Origin: Tepidibacter mesophilus
GTDB lineage: Bacteria > Bacillota > Clostridia > Peptostreptococcales > Peptostreptococcaceae
Assembly: GCF_002724055.1 (NCBI RefSeq)
Contig: NZ_BDQY01000011.1
Coordinates: 34,536 to 98,535, forward strand
Length of the DNA: 64,000 bases
Reading direction: 5' to 3'
A program made the translations under genes and the position numbers. The notes beneath the pieces were generated by a model. It was not told the DNA's origin. It was given only the letters and a program-made list of their open reading frames with translations, and did no database searches. The number at the start of each line of letters is the position of its first letter. Position 1 is the first letter of the stretch. Of the stretch, positions 45,293 to 54,611 are shown piece after piece.

Positions 45293-47146
45293 TCATTGCC
45301 TTTCTAGATTAAGCGTGAAATAAAAAACACTACCTTCTCTTAGTTTGCTTTTAACCCATATGTCTCCACCGTGAGCGTTAATTATTTCTTTACTTATAGC
45401 TAACCCTAAGCCTGTAGACCCTTTGATTTCGTCATCCTCGTTTTTTACTTGTATAAATTTTTCAAAAATCTTCTGTTGGTACTCTTCTGGTATTCCTTTT
45501 CCATTATCTTGCACAGACACAAGTATTTTATTTCCTGTTTCTTTTGCATTTATTTCTATCTTTCCGTTACCATCTCTAGAAGTGTATCTCAATGCATTTC
45601 CTATAAGATTTGTTAATACCCATGATATTTTATTAAAATCAGCTTTTACTTTATTTAAGTTATCTTCTACCTCTATTTTAAGAGTAATATTTTTATTCCT
45701 AGCTGTGATATCAAATGGTTTCACAGCATACTCCAATATACTTTTGATATTACATACCTGAAAATCCATATCTATTTTTCCTGACTCTATCTTAGACAAA
45801 TCTAAAAGATCACTTACTAAATTTTTCAGTCTATCACCATCTTCTTTTATTGCTCTTAAAAGTTCTTTTTGATCTTCATTTATATAACCTGCAATTTCAT
45901 CCAATAAAATACCTGAAGCCATAATTATAGAAGTTAATGGGGTTCTAAATTCATGAGATACAGTTGAAATAAAATCTGATTTCATCTGATCTACTTCTTT
46001 TAAATTTGTAATATCTTGCATAAGAGTTACCATTCCTATGTGTTCTTCATTTTTACTAATAATCGGCTCAACGTTAATTCTGTAATGTTTAGATTTTTCG
46101 GTAGTTTTTATAGTTGTATCAAAGTAAGTCTTATAATATTGAATATCTGAATTATTTTTTGATTTATTTATTATTTCAAATATACTTTCTTCCTTAATAA
46201 CTTCTAAAAAATGTCTATTCAATGCATCTTTCTCTCTTATATCTAGAGCTTTTTCAGCTGCTTTATTAACAAGTAGGATTCTATTTTCTTCATCAGTAAC
46301 AATAATACCGTCATTTATACTTTCAACAATAGCATCTGATTTTTGTTTTTCTTTCATCAATTTTAATACATTCAGTTGCTCATAATATTTTAATTTTTCT
46401 GTCATAGAATTGAATTCCTGTGACAATTCAGCAATCTCATCATTACCACTTATATCAAGTTGTTTAGAATAATCTCCTTGTGCTATTTTCTTCGTTTTTA
46501 TTATAAGCTCATATATTGGACTCACTATTTTGTTTGCAAAATAAAATGCTAGAGATAATCCTACTATTATCGTAATAATAGATATAATTAAAGTAGAATA
46601 TGTAGCTTTTTGGGCTACATTATGTGCTGTATTCTTTCGATCTAACATTGCCTCTTGATTTAAATTCTGTAAGTTTCTACATTCATTTTTTAATGACTCA
46701 AAATTTGGTAGAATCTCATTATAATAATATATTCTTGATTCTTTTGGCCCTTTGTTATTATTTATTTGAATTAAGATAGAGAACTTATTAATATAACTTG
46801 TATATAATGTATTAATCTTATCTAAAGTAGCTTCTTCACCTTCTTCTGTTATATTATCTTCTGCCCTAGAAAACCATTTAAAAAAAGATTGTTGATTTTC
46901 TAAAAATATATTTTCAGCTTTCTTATCAGTTGTAAACATATAAGTAAGTTCTGCACTATCTTGTCTTTCTAATGAAACAATCATATTCTGCGCAGCGACT
47001 ACACTTTTATAATTTGCTTGCATAATATCATCTATTGAATTACTTAATCTATCAAAGTTCATAATAGACCATATGCTATTCATAACTATCAATATGAATA
47101 TAAGTACAAAGATGATTAACAACTTGAATTTAATTCCTTTTTTCAT
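45293..47146 (-). CDS. Sensor histidine kinase (HAMP-PAS-HisKA-HATPase)
   Basis: 617 aa. Membrane segment near residues 7-27, extracellular helical sensor (about 28-185), second segment (YSTLIISIITIIVGLSLAFY), HAMP, a PAS domain (IVESINDGIIVTDEENRILL near 272), phospho-His in DFISTVSHEFRTPLTSIIM near 397, and ATPase boxes NLIGNALRYTS, VQDNGKGIPEE and GSTGLGLAISKEI. It heads the potassium operon, right after the c-di-AMP riboswitch, so it and Trk are made together. Confidence 0.94.
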   Translation of the reverse strand: MKKGIKFKLLIIFVLIFILIVMNSIWSIMNFDRLSNSIDDIMQANYKSVVAAQNMIVSLERQDSAELTYMFTTDKKAENIFLENQQSFFKWFSRAEDNITEEGEEATLDKINTLYTSYINKFSILIQINNNKGPKESRIYYYNEILPNFESLKNECRNLQNLNQEAMLDRKNTAHNVAQKATYSTLIISIITIIVGLSLAFYFANKIVSPIYELIIKTKKIAQGDYSKQLDISGNDEIAELSQEFNSMTEKLKYYEQLNVLKLMKEKQKSDAIVESINDGIIVTDEENRILLVNKAAEKALDIREKDALNRHFLEVIKEESIFEIINKSKNNSDIQYYKTYFDTTIKTTEKSKHYRINVEPIISKNEEHIGMVTLMQDITNLKEVDQMKSDFISTVSHEFRTPLTSIIMASGILLDEIAGYINEDQKELLRAIKEDGDRLKNLVSDLLDLSKIESGKIDMDFQVCNIKSILEYAVKPFDITARNKNITLKIEVEDNLNKVKADFNKISWVLTNLIGNALRYTSRDGNGKIEINAKETGNKILVSVQDNGKGIPEEYQQKIFEKFIQVKNEDDEIKGSTGLGLAISKEIINAHGGDIWVKSKLREGSVFYFTLNLERQ

Positions 47147-47167
47147 TATTGCACCTTCTTTTTATAT

Positions 47168-47350
47168 TTATAAATACAAAAAATAAAAAACCATAGAGAA
47201 AATATGATTTTTTTCATAACTTTCTCTTTCATAGCTTACGAAGTTAGCTGACGGGCTAGGACTGAAAGAGATATCCTTTCCATTTAGGAATTCGCCCCAA
47301 AAAATTATGGGTCCTCCGTTTTCTTACGAAACTCAGCATTTGAATTTTTA
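47168..47350 (-). ncRNA. Cyclic di-AMP (ydaO/yuaA) riboswitch with terminator
   Basis: Minus strand: AAACGGAGGACCCA, TTGGGGCGAATTCC, AAAGGATATCTC and GTCCTAGCCCGTCAGCTAAC then TTCGTAAGC are the conserved ydaO blocks. It ends in AGAGAAA...TTTCTCT followed by TTTTTTATTTTTT, an intrinsic terminator. c-di-AMP binding should stop transcription of the kinase/Trk operon, the usual logic for potassium importers. Confidence 0.92.
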
Positions 47351-47362
47351 TTTTATCTAGTA

Positions 47363-47391
47363 ATTATATTACTACCCAAAATATTAGTCAA
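47363..47391 (-). promoter_or_regulatory. Sigma-A promoter of the potassium operon
   Basis: TTGACT (47391-47386), 17 bases, TATAAT (47368-47363) on the minus strand, just before the riboswitch. Confidence 0.85.
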
Positions 47392-47597
47392 CCATCAAAA
47401 ATTTAGTTTTCTAATATGATTTGATTACATTTATTAATTGGTTTTGGAAGAGTTTTAATTCTATTAGAAGCTATCTCTATTTTACCATATTATTTTTTAT
47501 ATAAAGTTAATACTCTTTATCTATAATTTTTATTGTATTTTCATCTAATTTAGGTATACTTTTCAGAGGTTTATACAAACCTCTTAATAAAATACTT

Positions 47598-48040
47598 CTT
47601 TTTCAAGTATTTTAAAATAACTGAGGTAGCTAAAAGATTTAATGTGGACTGTAATCATATAAAAGTAGCCATTGATGAGGAAGAAAGATCTAGAATTGAA
47701 ACTGAAAAAAATATACAGTTATTTTAGTTGACGTTCCCCCTAATAGAAAAAGAAGCAGATTCAGAGTTTTATGCTATAGCCCTATGGGTGTGATTTTATT
47801 AAAAAATTTCATTATTATAATTTTGCTTCGGTAGTTTCTAATAATTTAAATATATTAATAAAAACTTTAACTTCAGTTACAATAGTAATGGAAGTTCCAA
47901 CAACGGTAGCTAGTTTTTATAGAATAAACGCTAGTTTACCGCTTCAAAATAATCCTAATGCATTCGTCTTCATAATGAATTTGCCAAGTAATATTATCTT
48001 TTGCATTTGCTTATTTTCTAGTAAAGAAAAAATGTTTTAA
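47598..48040 (+). pseudogene. corA: Degraded CorA-type magnesium transporter gene
   Basis: Pieces of one CorA protein are readable across frames: ITEVAKRFNVDCNHIKVAID then EEERSRIE; LVDVP; LIEKEADSEFYAIA; PMGVILLKNFIIII; then, after a large deletion, NNLNILIKTLTSVTIVMEVP, TTVASFYRINASLPLQNNPN ending at 48040. The GMN signature of intact CorA is changed to RIN. Stops, frameshifts and the missing middle make it non-functional. It converges on an intact corA whose stop overlaps its own end. Confidence 0.8.
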
Positions 48041-48981
48041 ATCCACTTTTTTCTTTTAAATATAATATAAATAACTAGTGTTATTACGAACATAAAAAAC
48101 AATGCGAAGGGGTATCCATAAACCCAATTAAGTTCTGGCATGAATTTAAAATTCATACCATATATCCCAGTTATTACTGTAAGGGGAGCAAAAAACAAAG
48201 CTATAATCGTTAATTTTGTTGCAATATCATTAGTTTGAATACCTATACTAGAATCATATAAATAAATTAAATTATCAGATATATCTTTTAAATAGAATGT
48301 AAAATCTGATAATTTATTTATACGTGTATCTATACTTTTAAAAAATCTTAAATTATTCTTTTGAATAAATTTATTTTCATTAACTAAAAACTGATCTCCA
48401 ATGTAAAGAAGAGGACGGATATATTTAGCTATTTTATTTATCTGCTCCCTAGTTTTGTTAATTTGTAAAAATTGCTCTTTTTTTATATTAGCTATTATTT
48501 CATGTTCTAATTTCAGAATAATATCTTCAAGTTCTTGTAGATTGTAAAAAAGTTGTTTTACAATATAATCAAATATCCAAAAATATATTTTGTTCAATAT
48601 ATCTTCATTAGTTTTTATTGTTTGAATTTTATTATTTACATACTTTTTTATATCACTTACTATTTTTTCATTATTTAATCCTACTAAAATCACATAGTTT
48701 TCTCCGATATACAAATTAATTTCTTCTAATTGTATCCTTTTATTTATTATATAGAAATAATTCAAACTGATAAAATCATAATTATCAAAAACTTCAAATC
48801 TTATATTCTCATCAATATTGATACAGTCTTGAATAGTTTCTTCATCAAAATTAAAAATACTTTGAATCTTTTTTATTTCATCAGATATACAACTAATAAA
48901 ATACTTATCCTGCTTATTATCCCAATCTAGGTTTTCTAAATTATCATAAATCATATTTTGTAAAATATTGTGAATATACAT
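48037..48981 (-). CDS. corA: CorA family divalent cation transporter
   Basis: 314 aa. A mixed alpha/beta and long-helix cytoplasmic domain (QTIKTNEDILNKIYFWIFDY region) is followed by two C-terminal membrane segments joined by the signature YGMNFKFMPELNW near residue 275; the loop normally holds MPEL. It probably carries magnesium or cobalt. The last residues are basic (IFKRKKWI), as usual. Intact partner of the pseudogene beside it, yet not its close copy. Confidence 0.92.
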   Translation of the reverse strand: MYIHNILQNMIYDNLENLDWDNKQDKYFISCISDEIKKIQSIFNFDEETIQDCINIDENIRFEVFDNYDFISLNYFYIINKRIQLEEINLYIGENYVILVGLNNEKIVSDIKKYVNNKIQTIKTNEDILNKIYFWIFDYIVKQLFYNLQELEDIILKLEHEIIANIKKEQFLQINKTREQINKIAKYIRPLLYIGDQFLVNENKFIQKNNLRFFKSIDTRINKLSDFTFYLKDISDNLIYLYDSSIGIQTNDIATKLTIIALFFAPLTVITGIYGMNFKFMPELNWVYGYPFALFFMFVITLVIYIIFKRKKWI

Positions 48982-49132
48982 CTATCATCCTTCTTTCAAA
49001 TTAAAATTATAAAACTTTAATTAATATATATAAATTTATTAATTAAATACATTATATTGTACATATATCTAAATTTAACTTTATGTATATTTATCCATTT
49101 ATAGAATTTGTTTTAATACTCTTATATTGTTT

Positions 49133-49485
49133 CTAAATTTCCCCTAATTTATTATATATATGTTCTGCTTTTTCTCTTAGCTTGTTTTTATTCAATATGT
49201 GTCTCATTCTATTAGAATATCCTTCTATTCTTTGTAAACTACTTATAATATCTCATATACATGAAGTTTTTTTGATAAGTCATATATATTTCTTAAATCC
49301 TTTTCTTCATACAATCCATTATTAATCTTATTTTTATCATTTAGGTGTAAAGCCTTTTTTATGACCTCCGAATTAGTAAGATTATAATCATTATCTACCT
49401 CAAACTTATCAACAGTTTTTCTAATTAAATTCTCTAATTCATGTTCTGTAACCCTATCAAATATCCCATATAATATTACCTTCAC
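49133..49485 (-). pseudogene. Frameshifted hypothetical gene
   Basis: Frame one (GTG at 49485) encodes 80 aa ending KKLHVYEIL at 49243. One base out of frame the reading continues as SSLQRIEGYSNRMRHILNKN then KLREKAEHIYNKLGEI to a stop at 49133, with similar composition. No family recognised. Repeat family 1 copy C abuts the 5' end and may have replaced the true start. Confidence 0.5.
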
Positions 49486-49489
49486 TTCC

Positions 49490-49645
49490 AGCTTGTCTGA
49501 AATCGCTTTTGAATATCCGTTAATAAAGTTCGTTGTCTGACCAGAGGGGGGTTAGAACTTTTAGGATATTCAATAAGTTGTAATACTTAGTTTTATAAAA
49601 ATATTTACCACATTCACGGTATTTTAATAAGTATTATTTTTCTCT
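49490..49645. repeat. Dispersed repeat family 1, copy C (shortened)
   Basis: Shares AATATCCGTTAA, GTTGTCTGACCA, TTAGAACTTTTAGGATATT and CTTAGTTTTATAAAAATATT with copy A, in the same orientation; the left outer arm is missing. Confidence 0.6.
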
Positions 49646-49670
49646 TAACCTCATAAAAATTAACTCCAAA

Positions 49671-49720
49671 AATAAAAAAAACATGTAATCATATACAAAA
49701 ATGTATATAATTACATGTTA
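49671..49720 (-). terminator. Intrinsic terminator after glmS
   Basis: ACATGTAAT..ATACA and TGTAT..ATTACATGT form a long stem, followed by TTTTTTTTATTTTT on the minus strand. Confidence 0.85.
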
Positions 49721-49731
49721 TGATTTATAAA

Positions 49732-51558
49732 TTATTCAACTGTAACAGACTTAGCTAAATTTCTCGGCTTATCTACATCGCAACCTCTCTTAGTGGCAAC
49801 ATGATAAGAAAGTATTTGAAGTGGAACGACAGTTAATATACTAGATAATACATCATCAACCTCTGGTATATATATAACTTTATCTGCTGCCTTTTCTACC
49901 TCTTTATTTCCTTCTTTAGCAACAGCTATTACATAAGCCCCTCTTGCCTTAACTTCCTTCATATTAGAAACCATCTTCTCAAATAATCTATCTTGAGTAG
50001 CTATAGCTACAACTGGAGTACCTTCCTCTATTAAGGCTATAGGACCATGTTTTAACTCTCCTGCTGGGAAAGCTTCTGCATGAATATAAGATATCTCTTT
50101 TAATTTAAGAGCACCCTCCATAGCAAGACAATAATCAAGACCTCTTCCTAAATAAAAAGCATCTTTAGAATCTTTCATTTCATCTGCTACTTTTTCTATT
50201 TCATCAGAATTATCTATTATCTTCTGAACCTTATCTGATGTCTCTCCTAACTTATTTATCATATCTTTATATTGTTCCTGAGATATACTTCCCTTCTTGA
50301 TTGCAAAGTCAAGTGCTATCATATATAAAGAAACAAGTTGAGTCGTATAAGCCTTAGTAGATGCAACAGCTATCTCAGGTCCTGCCCAAGTATAGAATAC
50401 ATCATCAGCTTCTCTTGCTACAGATGATCCTACAACATTTGTTATAGCTAAAATTCTTGCTCCTTTAGACTTAGCTTCCTTAAGAGCTGCTAAAGTATCT
50501 GCTGTTTCTCCTGATTGACTTACAACTATTAATAAAGTATTTTCATCAACAAATGGATCTCTATATCTAAACTCTGATGCTATATCAGTTTCTACAGGTA
50601 TCTTTGCAAATTTCTCTATAGCATGCTTTCCAACAAGACCAGCGTAATACGCCGTTCCACAAGCAACAATATATACCTTATTTATATTATCAAGCTCAGC
50701 TTTAGTAAGCTTTATATCATCTAACTTTATATTACCATTTTCATCAAGTCTTCTATTTAAAGTTTCCTTTATTCCATTTGGTTGCTCATTAATTTCTTTT
50801 ATCATAAAGTGGTCAAATCCGCCTTTCGATGCAGCTTCTATATCCCATTTTACGTTATATATTTCTCTTTTCACTTCTTCTCTATCTTGATTAAATATCT
50901 TAACATCATCCTTAGTTAAATGTACAACTTCTCCATTTTCTAAGAAATATACATTTCTTGTATACTTAAGAAGTGCAGGTATATCCGATGCTATAAAGTT
51001 TTCATCTTCTCCAATACCTATAACTAATGGACTCTCATTTCTCACTGCTATTAACTCATCTGGATTATCCTTGGATATTACGCCTAGTGCATATGCTCCT
51101 CTTAACTTAGCCATAGCCTTGAAAACTGCATCTAATAAATCTCCTTCATAGTAATAATCTACTAAGTGAGCTACAACTTCAGTATCTGTCTCTGATTTAA
51201 ATACTTTTCCTTCAGATATTAACCACTCTTTTATTTGCATATAGTTCTCTATTATTCCATTATGAACTACAGCTATAGTTGAATCCATATTTAAATGAGG
51301 ATGAGAGTTAACATCTGATGGTGCTCCATGAGTCGCCCATCTTGTATGCCCTATTCCTATATTAGATATTAAAGGATTTACTTTTAAATCATCTGCCAAA
51401 ACAGAAAGTCTCCCCTTAAATTTTCTAACTGATAAACTATCTCCTGAGTTTACAGCACAACCTGCTGAATCATAACCTCTGTACTCAAGCTTTGAAAGCC
51501 CCTCTATTAATACCTCTGTTGCTTGCCTATTTCCAATATAACCTACGATTCCACACAT
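49732..51558 (-). CDS. glmS: Glutamine-fructose-6-phosphate aminotransferase (isomerizing)
   Basis: 608 aa. The mature N-terminal Cys2 is in MCGIVGYIGNRQATEVLIEG; the glutaminase domain includes GHTRWATHGAPSD near 72. Two SIS domains follow (VACGTAYYAGLVGKHAIEKF, SQSGETADTLAAL near 345; GRGLDYCLAMEGALKLKEIS near 470), ending DVDKPRNLAKSVTVE. It makes glucosamine-6-phosphate. A glmS ribozyme lies in the leader. Confidence 0.98.
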   Translation of the reverse strand: MCGIVGYIGNRQATEVLIEGLSKLEYRGYDSAGCAVNSGDSLSVRKFKGRLSVLADDLKVNPLISNIGIGHTRWATHGAPSDVNSHPHLNMDSTIAVVHNGIIENYMQIKEWLISEGKVFKSETDTEVVAHLVDYYYEGDLLDAVFKAMAKLRGAYALGVISKDNPDELIAVRNESPLVIGIGEDENFIASDIPALLKYTRNVYFLENGEVVHLTKDDVKIFNQDREEVKREIYNVKWDIEAASKGGFDHFMIKEINEQPNGIKETLNRRLDENGNIKLDDIKLTKAELDNINKVYIVACGTAYYAGLVGKHAIEKFAKIPVETDIASEFRYRDPFVDENTLLIVVSQSGETADTLAALKEAKSKGARILAITNVVGSSVAREADDVFYTWAGPEIAVASTKAYTTQLVSLYMIALDFAIKKGSISQEQYKDMINKLGETSDKVQKIIDNSDEIEKVADEMKDSKDAFYLGRGLDYCLAMEGALKLKEISYIHAEAFPAGELKHGPIALIEEGTPVVAIATQDRLFEKMVSNMKEVKARGAYVIAVAKEGNKEVEKAADKVIYIPEVDDVLSSILTVVPLQILSYHVATKRGCDVDKPRNLAKSVTVE

Positions 51559-51599
51559 AATAAATAAACCTCCTTAAAATTTTTAAAAATTTAATATAT

Positions 51600-51754
51600 T
51601 TAAGGAGAAAGGTCTTTTTGCTCAAGCTTTTTTTGTACATATAATCACTTATATGTTTTGTTAAGCTCTAACGATGGCAAAATCACCGCAGGGCACCCGC
51701 TGATAATCGATACTCCCTGACCTCGTTAACTAAATATAATTTAGTCCTAGCGCT
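51600..51754 (-). ncRNA. glmS ribozyme
   Basis: Minus strand blocks: AAGCGCTAGGACTAAAT, TTTAGTTAACGAGGTCAGGG, AGTATCGATTATCAGCGGGT, GCCCTGCGG and GCCATCGTTAGAGC, then the 3' P3/P4 region. It uses glucosamine-6-phosphate as cofactor to cut its own mRNA and so lowers GlmS. The site is next to AGCGC at about 51754. Located 42 bases upstream of glmS. Confidence 0.93.
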
Positions 51755-51780
51755 TTTTTGTAAAGTTTCAACTACTTTTT

Positions 51781-51817
51781 AAAGGAGACTTATATCTTAC
51801 ATATAGCCTCCTTATAT
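51781..51817 (-). terminator. Hairpin after glmM, weak terminator
   Basis: AAGGAGGC..TATAT and ATATA..TCTCCTT form a stem just past the glmM stop, but the following U-run is short. Read-through into glmS is possible. Confidence 0.5.
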
Positions 51818-51827
51818 TAAACTTTAC

Positions 51828-53174
51828 TTATGATAATTTTGATTCTATAAGTTTAGCAAGTTTACTCGCTAAACTGTGTAACTGACCTTCCTCTTTACCC
51901 TCAAGCATAACTCTCACTAATGGTTCAGTACCAGATGGCCTTATTAATACTCTGCCTTCTCCATCTAGTATTTGTTCTATTTTATTAATTTCTTGTATAA
52001 TTTGTTCGTCTTTTAGATACATATCTTTATTTTCATTTTTTACTTTAGCATTTATTAGTACCTGAGGATACTTAGTCATTATACCACAAATGTCTGATAA
52101 TGTCTTTTCTTCGCTAGCTAACACATTTGATAAAAATAATGAACTAAGTATTCCATCTCCAGTAGTTATATAATCTAAAAATATCATATGACCTGACTGT
52201 TCTCCACCTAGATTATATCCTTCTTTTATCATCTCTTCTAATACATATCTATCTCCTACTTTAGTAGATATAGTATTTATATTGTTCTCCTTTGAAGCTA
52301 TATGAAGCCCTATATTGCTCATAACTGTAACTACAAGAGTATCTTTTTTTAACTTACCTTGTTCTTTTAAAGACTTAGCACATATAGCAAGTATATAGTC
52401 TCCATCAACTATATCTCCTTTTTCATCAACAGCTATCAACCTATCTGCGTCTCCATCGTATGCAAGCCCTATATCTGCCCCATTTTTAACAACTTCTTCC
52501 TGAAGAGATCTAGGATGAGTTGATCCACAATTTAAGTTTATGTTACAACCATTAGGATTATTATTAATAGTTATAACCTCAGCTCCAAGTTCTTTGAATA
52601 CTATAGGTGCTGCTTCATATGCTGCTCCATTAGCGCAATCAAGCACTACTTTTAAATTATTAAAGTCCACATCTATAATTGTTTTTAAATAGTCTATATA
52701 ATCCCTTACAGCATCATTTTTATCTACTTTAGTACCTATATTTTCGCCTGTAGGATTATACTCTATTTTATTAATATCGTCTATTAATTGTTCTATTTTT
52801 ATTTCAATACTATCATCTAGCTTATATCCATCTTTATTAAAGAACTTTATTCCATTGTATTCAACAGGGTTATGAGATGCAGATATTACAACACCACAAT
52901 CTGCATTATAAAGCTTCGTTAAATATGCAACAGCTGGAGTTGGAACTACTCCCACACATACAACATTTGCTCCAACGGACATCATCCCAGCTATTAAAGA
53001 AGACTCTAGCATATCTCCTGATATTCTTGTATCTTTTCCTATTACTACCTTTATATTTTTTTTCCCCTTAGCAAGAACATATGCACCTGCTCTTCCTAAT
53101 TTATATGCAAGATCATTTGTAAGCTCAGTATTAGCAATTCCTCTTACACCATCTGTTCCGAAATATTTTCTCAT
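51828..53174 (-). CDS. glmM: Phosphoglucosamine mutase
   Basis: 448 aa from the ATG at 53174 (GGGGAGG upstream; the frame opens at 53189). [15 protein letters not shown], active serine in [19 protein letters not shown] near residue 100, metal loop [14 protein letters not shown] near 240 and C-terminal [19 protein letters not shown]. Converts glucosamine-6-phosphate to -1-phosphate. Paired with glmS, whose product it uses. Confidence 0.97.
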   Translation of the reverse strand: MRKYFGTDGVRGIANTELTNDLAYKLGRAGAYVLAKGKKNIKVVIGKDTRISGDMLESSLIAGMMSVGANVVCVGVVPTPAVAYLTKLYNADCGVVISASHNPVEYNGIKFFNKDGYKLDDSIEIKIEQLIDDINKIEYNPTGENIGTKVDKNDAVRDYIDYLKTIIDVDFNNLKVVLDCANGAAYEAAPIVFKELGAEVITINNNPNGCNINLNCGSTHPRSLQEEVVKNGADIGLAYDGDADRLIAVDEKGDIVDGDYILAICAKSLKEQGKLKKDTLVVTVMSNIGLHIASKENNINTISTKVGDRYVLEEMIKEGYNLGGEQSGHMIFLDYITTGDGILSSLFLSNVLASEEKTLSDICGIMTKYPQVLINAKVKNENKDMYLKDEQIIQEINKIEQILDGEGRVLIRPSGTEPLVRVMLEGKEEGQLHSLASKLAKLIESKLS

Positions 53175-53216
53175 TAAAAGCCTCCCCATAACTTTTTAGC
53201 TCATCCATAATATATT

Positions 53217-53346
53217 CAAAATTCGTCTAGTTGCTACGCACTGACTCATGTCGCCAACGACCCCTACGGGCTCCGTTGCTCAAAAGTAGTTGTAAATGTA
53301 GCTCTTTCATCAATGTTATCCAAAACTTAAGAATCATATAATTCCT
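53217..53346. repeat. Dispersed repeat family 2, copy c
   Basis: AAAATTCGTCTAGTTGCTAC, CATGTCGCCAACGACC, GGGCTCCGTTGCTCAAAA and a tail CAATGTTATCC..AAGAATCATATAATT. Lies upstream of glmM. Confidence 0.7.
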
Positions 53347-53353
53347 TAAGCGT

Positions 53354-53392
53354 AAAAAAAAATAAGGGTACAAATACCCTTATTATATTATC
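53354..53392 (-). terminator. Intrinsic terminator after yitT
   Basis: AAGGGTA and TACCCTT with a short loop, then TTTTTTTTT on the minus strand. Confidence 0.85.
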
Positions 53393-53428
53393 ATATCATA
53401 TATTAAGTTTTCAATAATAATGTTTTGT

Positions 53429-54268
53429 TTAAATCATGCTTTCCTTAAATCCTCTTCCCTTTACCTCTTGTGTTTCATTTATAGTTATAAAAGCATTTTT
53501 ATCGTATTTTTCAACTATTTCTTTAAGTCTAGGTATTTCAACTGGGTTTATTATAGTGTATATAACCTTTTTAGTATCCTTTGAGTAAGCTCCTTCTCCA
53601 TTTAGAAAAGTTACTCCTCTTCCCAAATCCTTCATGATATCTTTTGATATCTCTTCAGACTTATCAGATATAACCATAGCTGACTTTTTAACATCTAGCA
53701 TCATTTGTACCTTATCAACAACCTGATATCCTATATACATATTTATAAGTGTATACATAGCCTTTTGTATTCCAAATGTAGCTCCACCTATAGTTACAAT
53801 AAGTAGATTAGCTCCCATAAGAGCTGTACCTAAATTTATATTCCATTTTTTCTTAGCAAGAGCTGCTATTATATCTGTACCGCCCTGAGATCCTCTATTT
53901 CTAAATGTTATTGCCATTCCTATACCATTTAATAATCCACCAAATATACAAGAAAGTATTAAATCATCCACAACAATGTATGAACTTATATTGTTAGTTA
54001 TACCTATAAAGAATGAATATATCAACATATTCACAAGACTATACACAATAAAGTCTCTATCTAACTTTTTATAAGCTATTAAAAATAGTGGTATGTTTAC
54101 AAGTAAAACAATCAAACCTATATTTAAGTTGAATATATAGTTAAGTATTATAGCTATTCCTCCTACACCTCCACTTAAAAGGTGATTTGGTGCTAAAAAA
54201 CCATTAATTGCTACTGCACAAAATAGACTGCCTAATGATAAGCTTAATATCCTAAACAAGGGATACAT
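53429..54268 (-). CDS. YitT family membrane protein
   Basis: 279 aa. Five membrane segments in the first 180 residues (LFCAVAINGFLAPNHLLSGG, GGVGGIAIILNYIFNL, NRGSQGGTDIIAAL) and a C-terminal DUF2179 domain (GRGVTFLNGEGAYSKDTKKV then IYTIINPVEIPRLK). Function is not established. Single gene with its own terminator. Confidence 0.9.
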   Translation of the reverse strand: MYPLFRILSLSLGSLFCAVAINGFLAPNHLLSGGVGGIAIILNYIFNLNIGLIVLLVNIPLFLIAYKKLDRDFIVYSLVNMLIYSFFIGITNNISSYIVVDDLILSCIFGGLLNGIGMAITFRNRGSQGGTDIIAALAKKKWNINLGTALMGANLLIVTIGGATFGIQKAMYTLINMYIGYQVVDKVQMMLDVKKSAMVISDKSEEISKDIMKDLGRGVTFLNGEGAYSKDTKKVIYTIINPVEIPRLKEIVEKYDKNAFITINETQEVKGRGFKESMI

Positions 54269-54570
54269 GTTTTCATCTCCTTAAATTTTATATAATTTCA
54301 CTTAGATTATACACCCTGATTTTTCATTATACAATCTATTTTGTACTATATGCATGATTTTTTTCTTCAACTTCATATTTTGCAACTTTTGATTCATTCG
54401 AATTTTTTATCATATATTATATATCTTTTTAATTATTGAAATTACTTATCTTAAGTTGTTTTGTAAAATTTTAGTTTAAATGTGATTCTTTTATGAAAAT
54501 TGAAGGATATTTAAAAGTAACATCATATGTTTTCATTAAAAATAGTCAATATATCAATTTCTTCATAAAT

Positions 54571-54606
54571 AAAAAAGATTGCTAATAGAATTAGCAATCT
54601 TTTTTT
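54571..54606 (-). terminator. Intrinsic terminator of the oxidoreductase operon
   Basis: AGATTGCTAAT and ATTAGCAATCT with TTTTTT following; overlaps the last bases before the gamma-subunit stop. The stretch 54269-54570 holds nothing recognised. Confidence 0.9.
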
Positions 54607-54611
54607 ATAAA

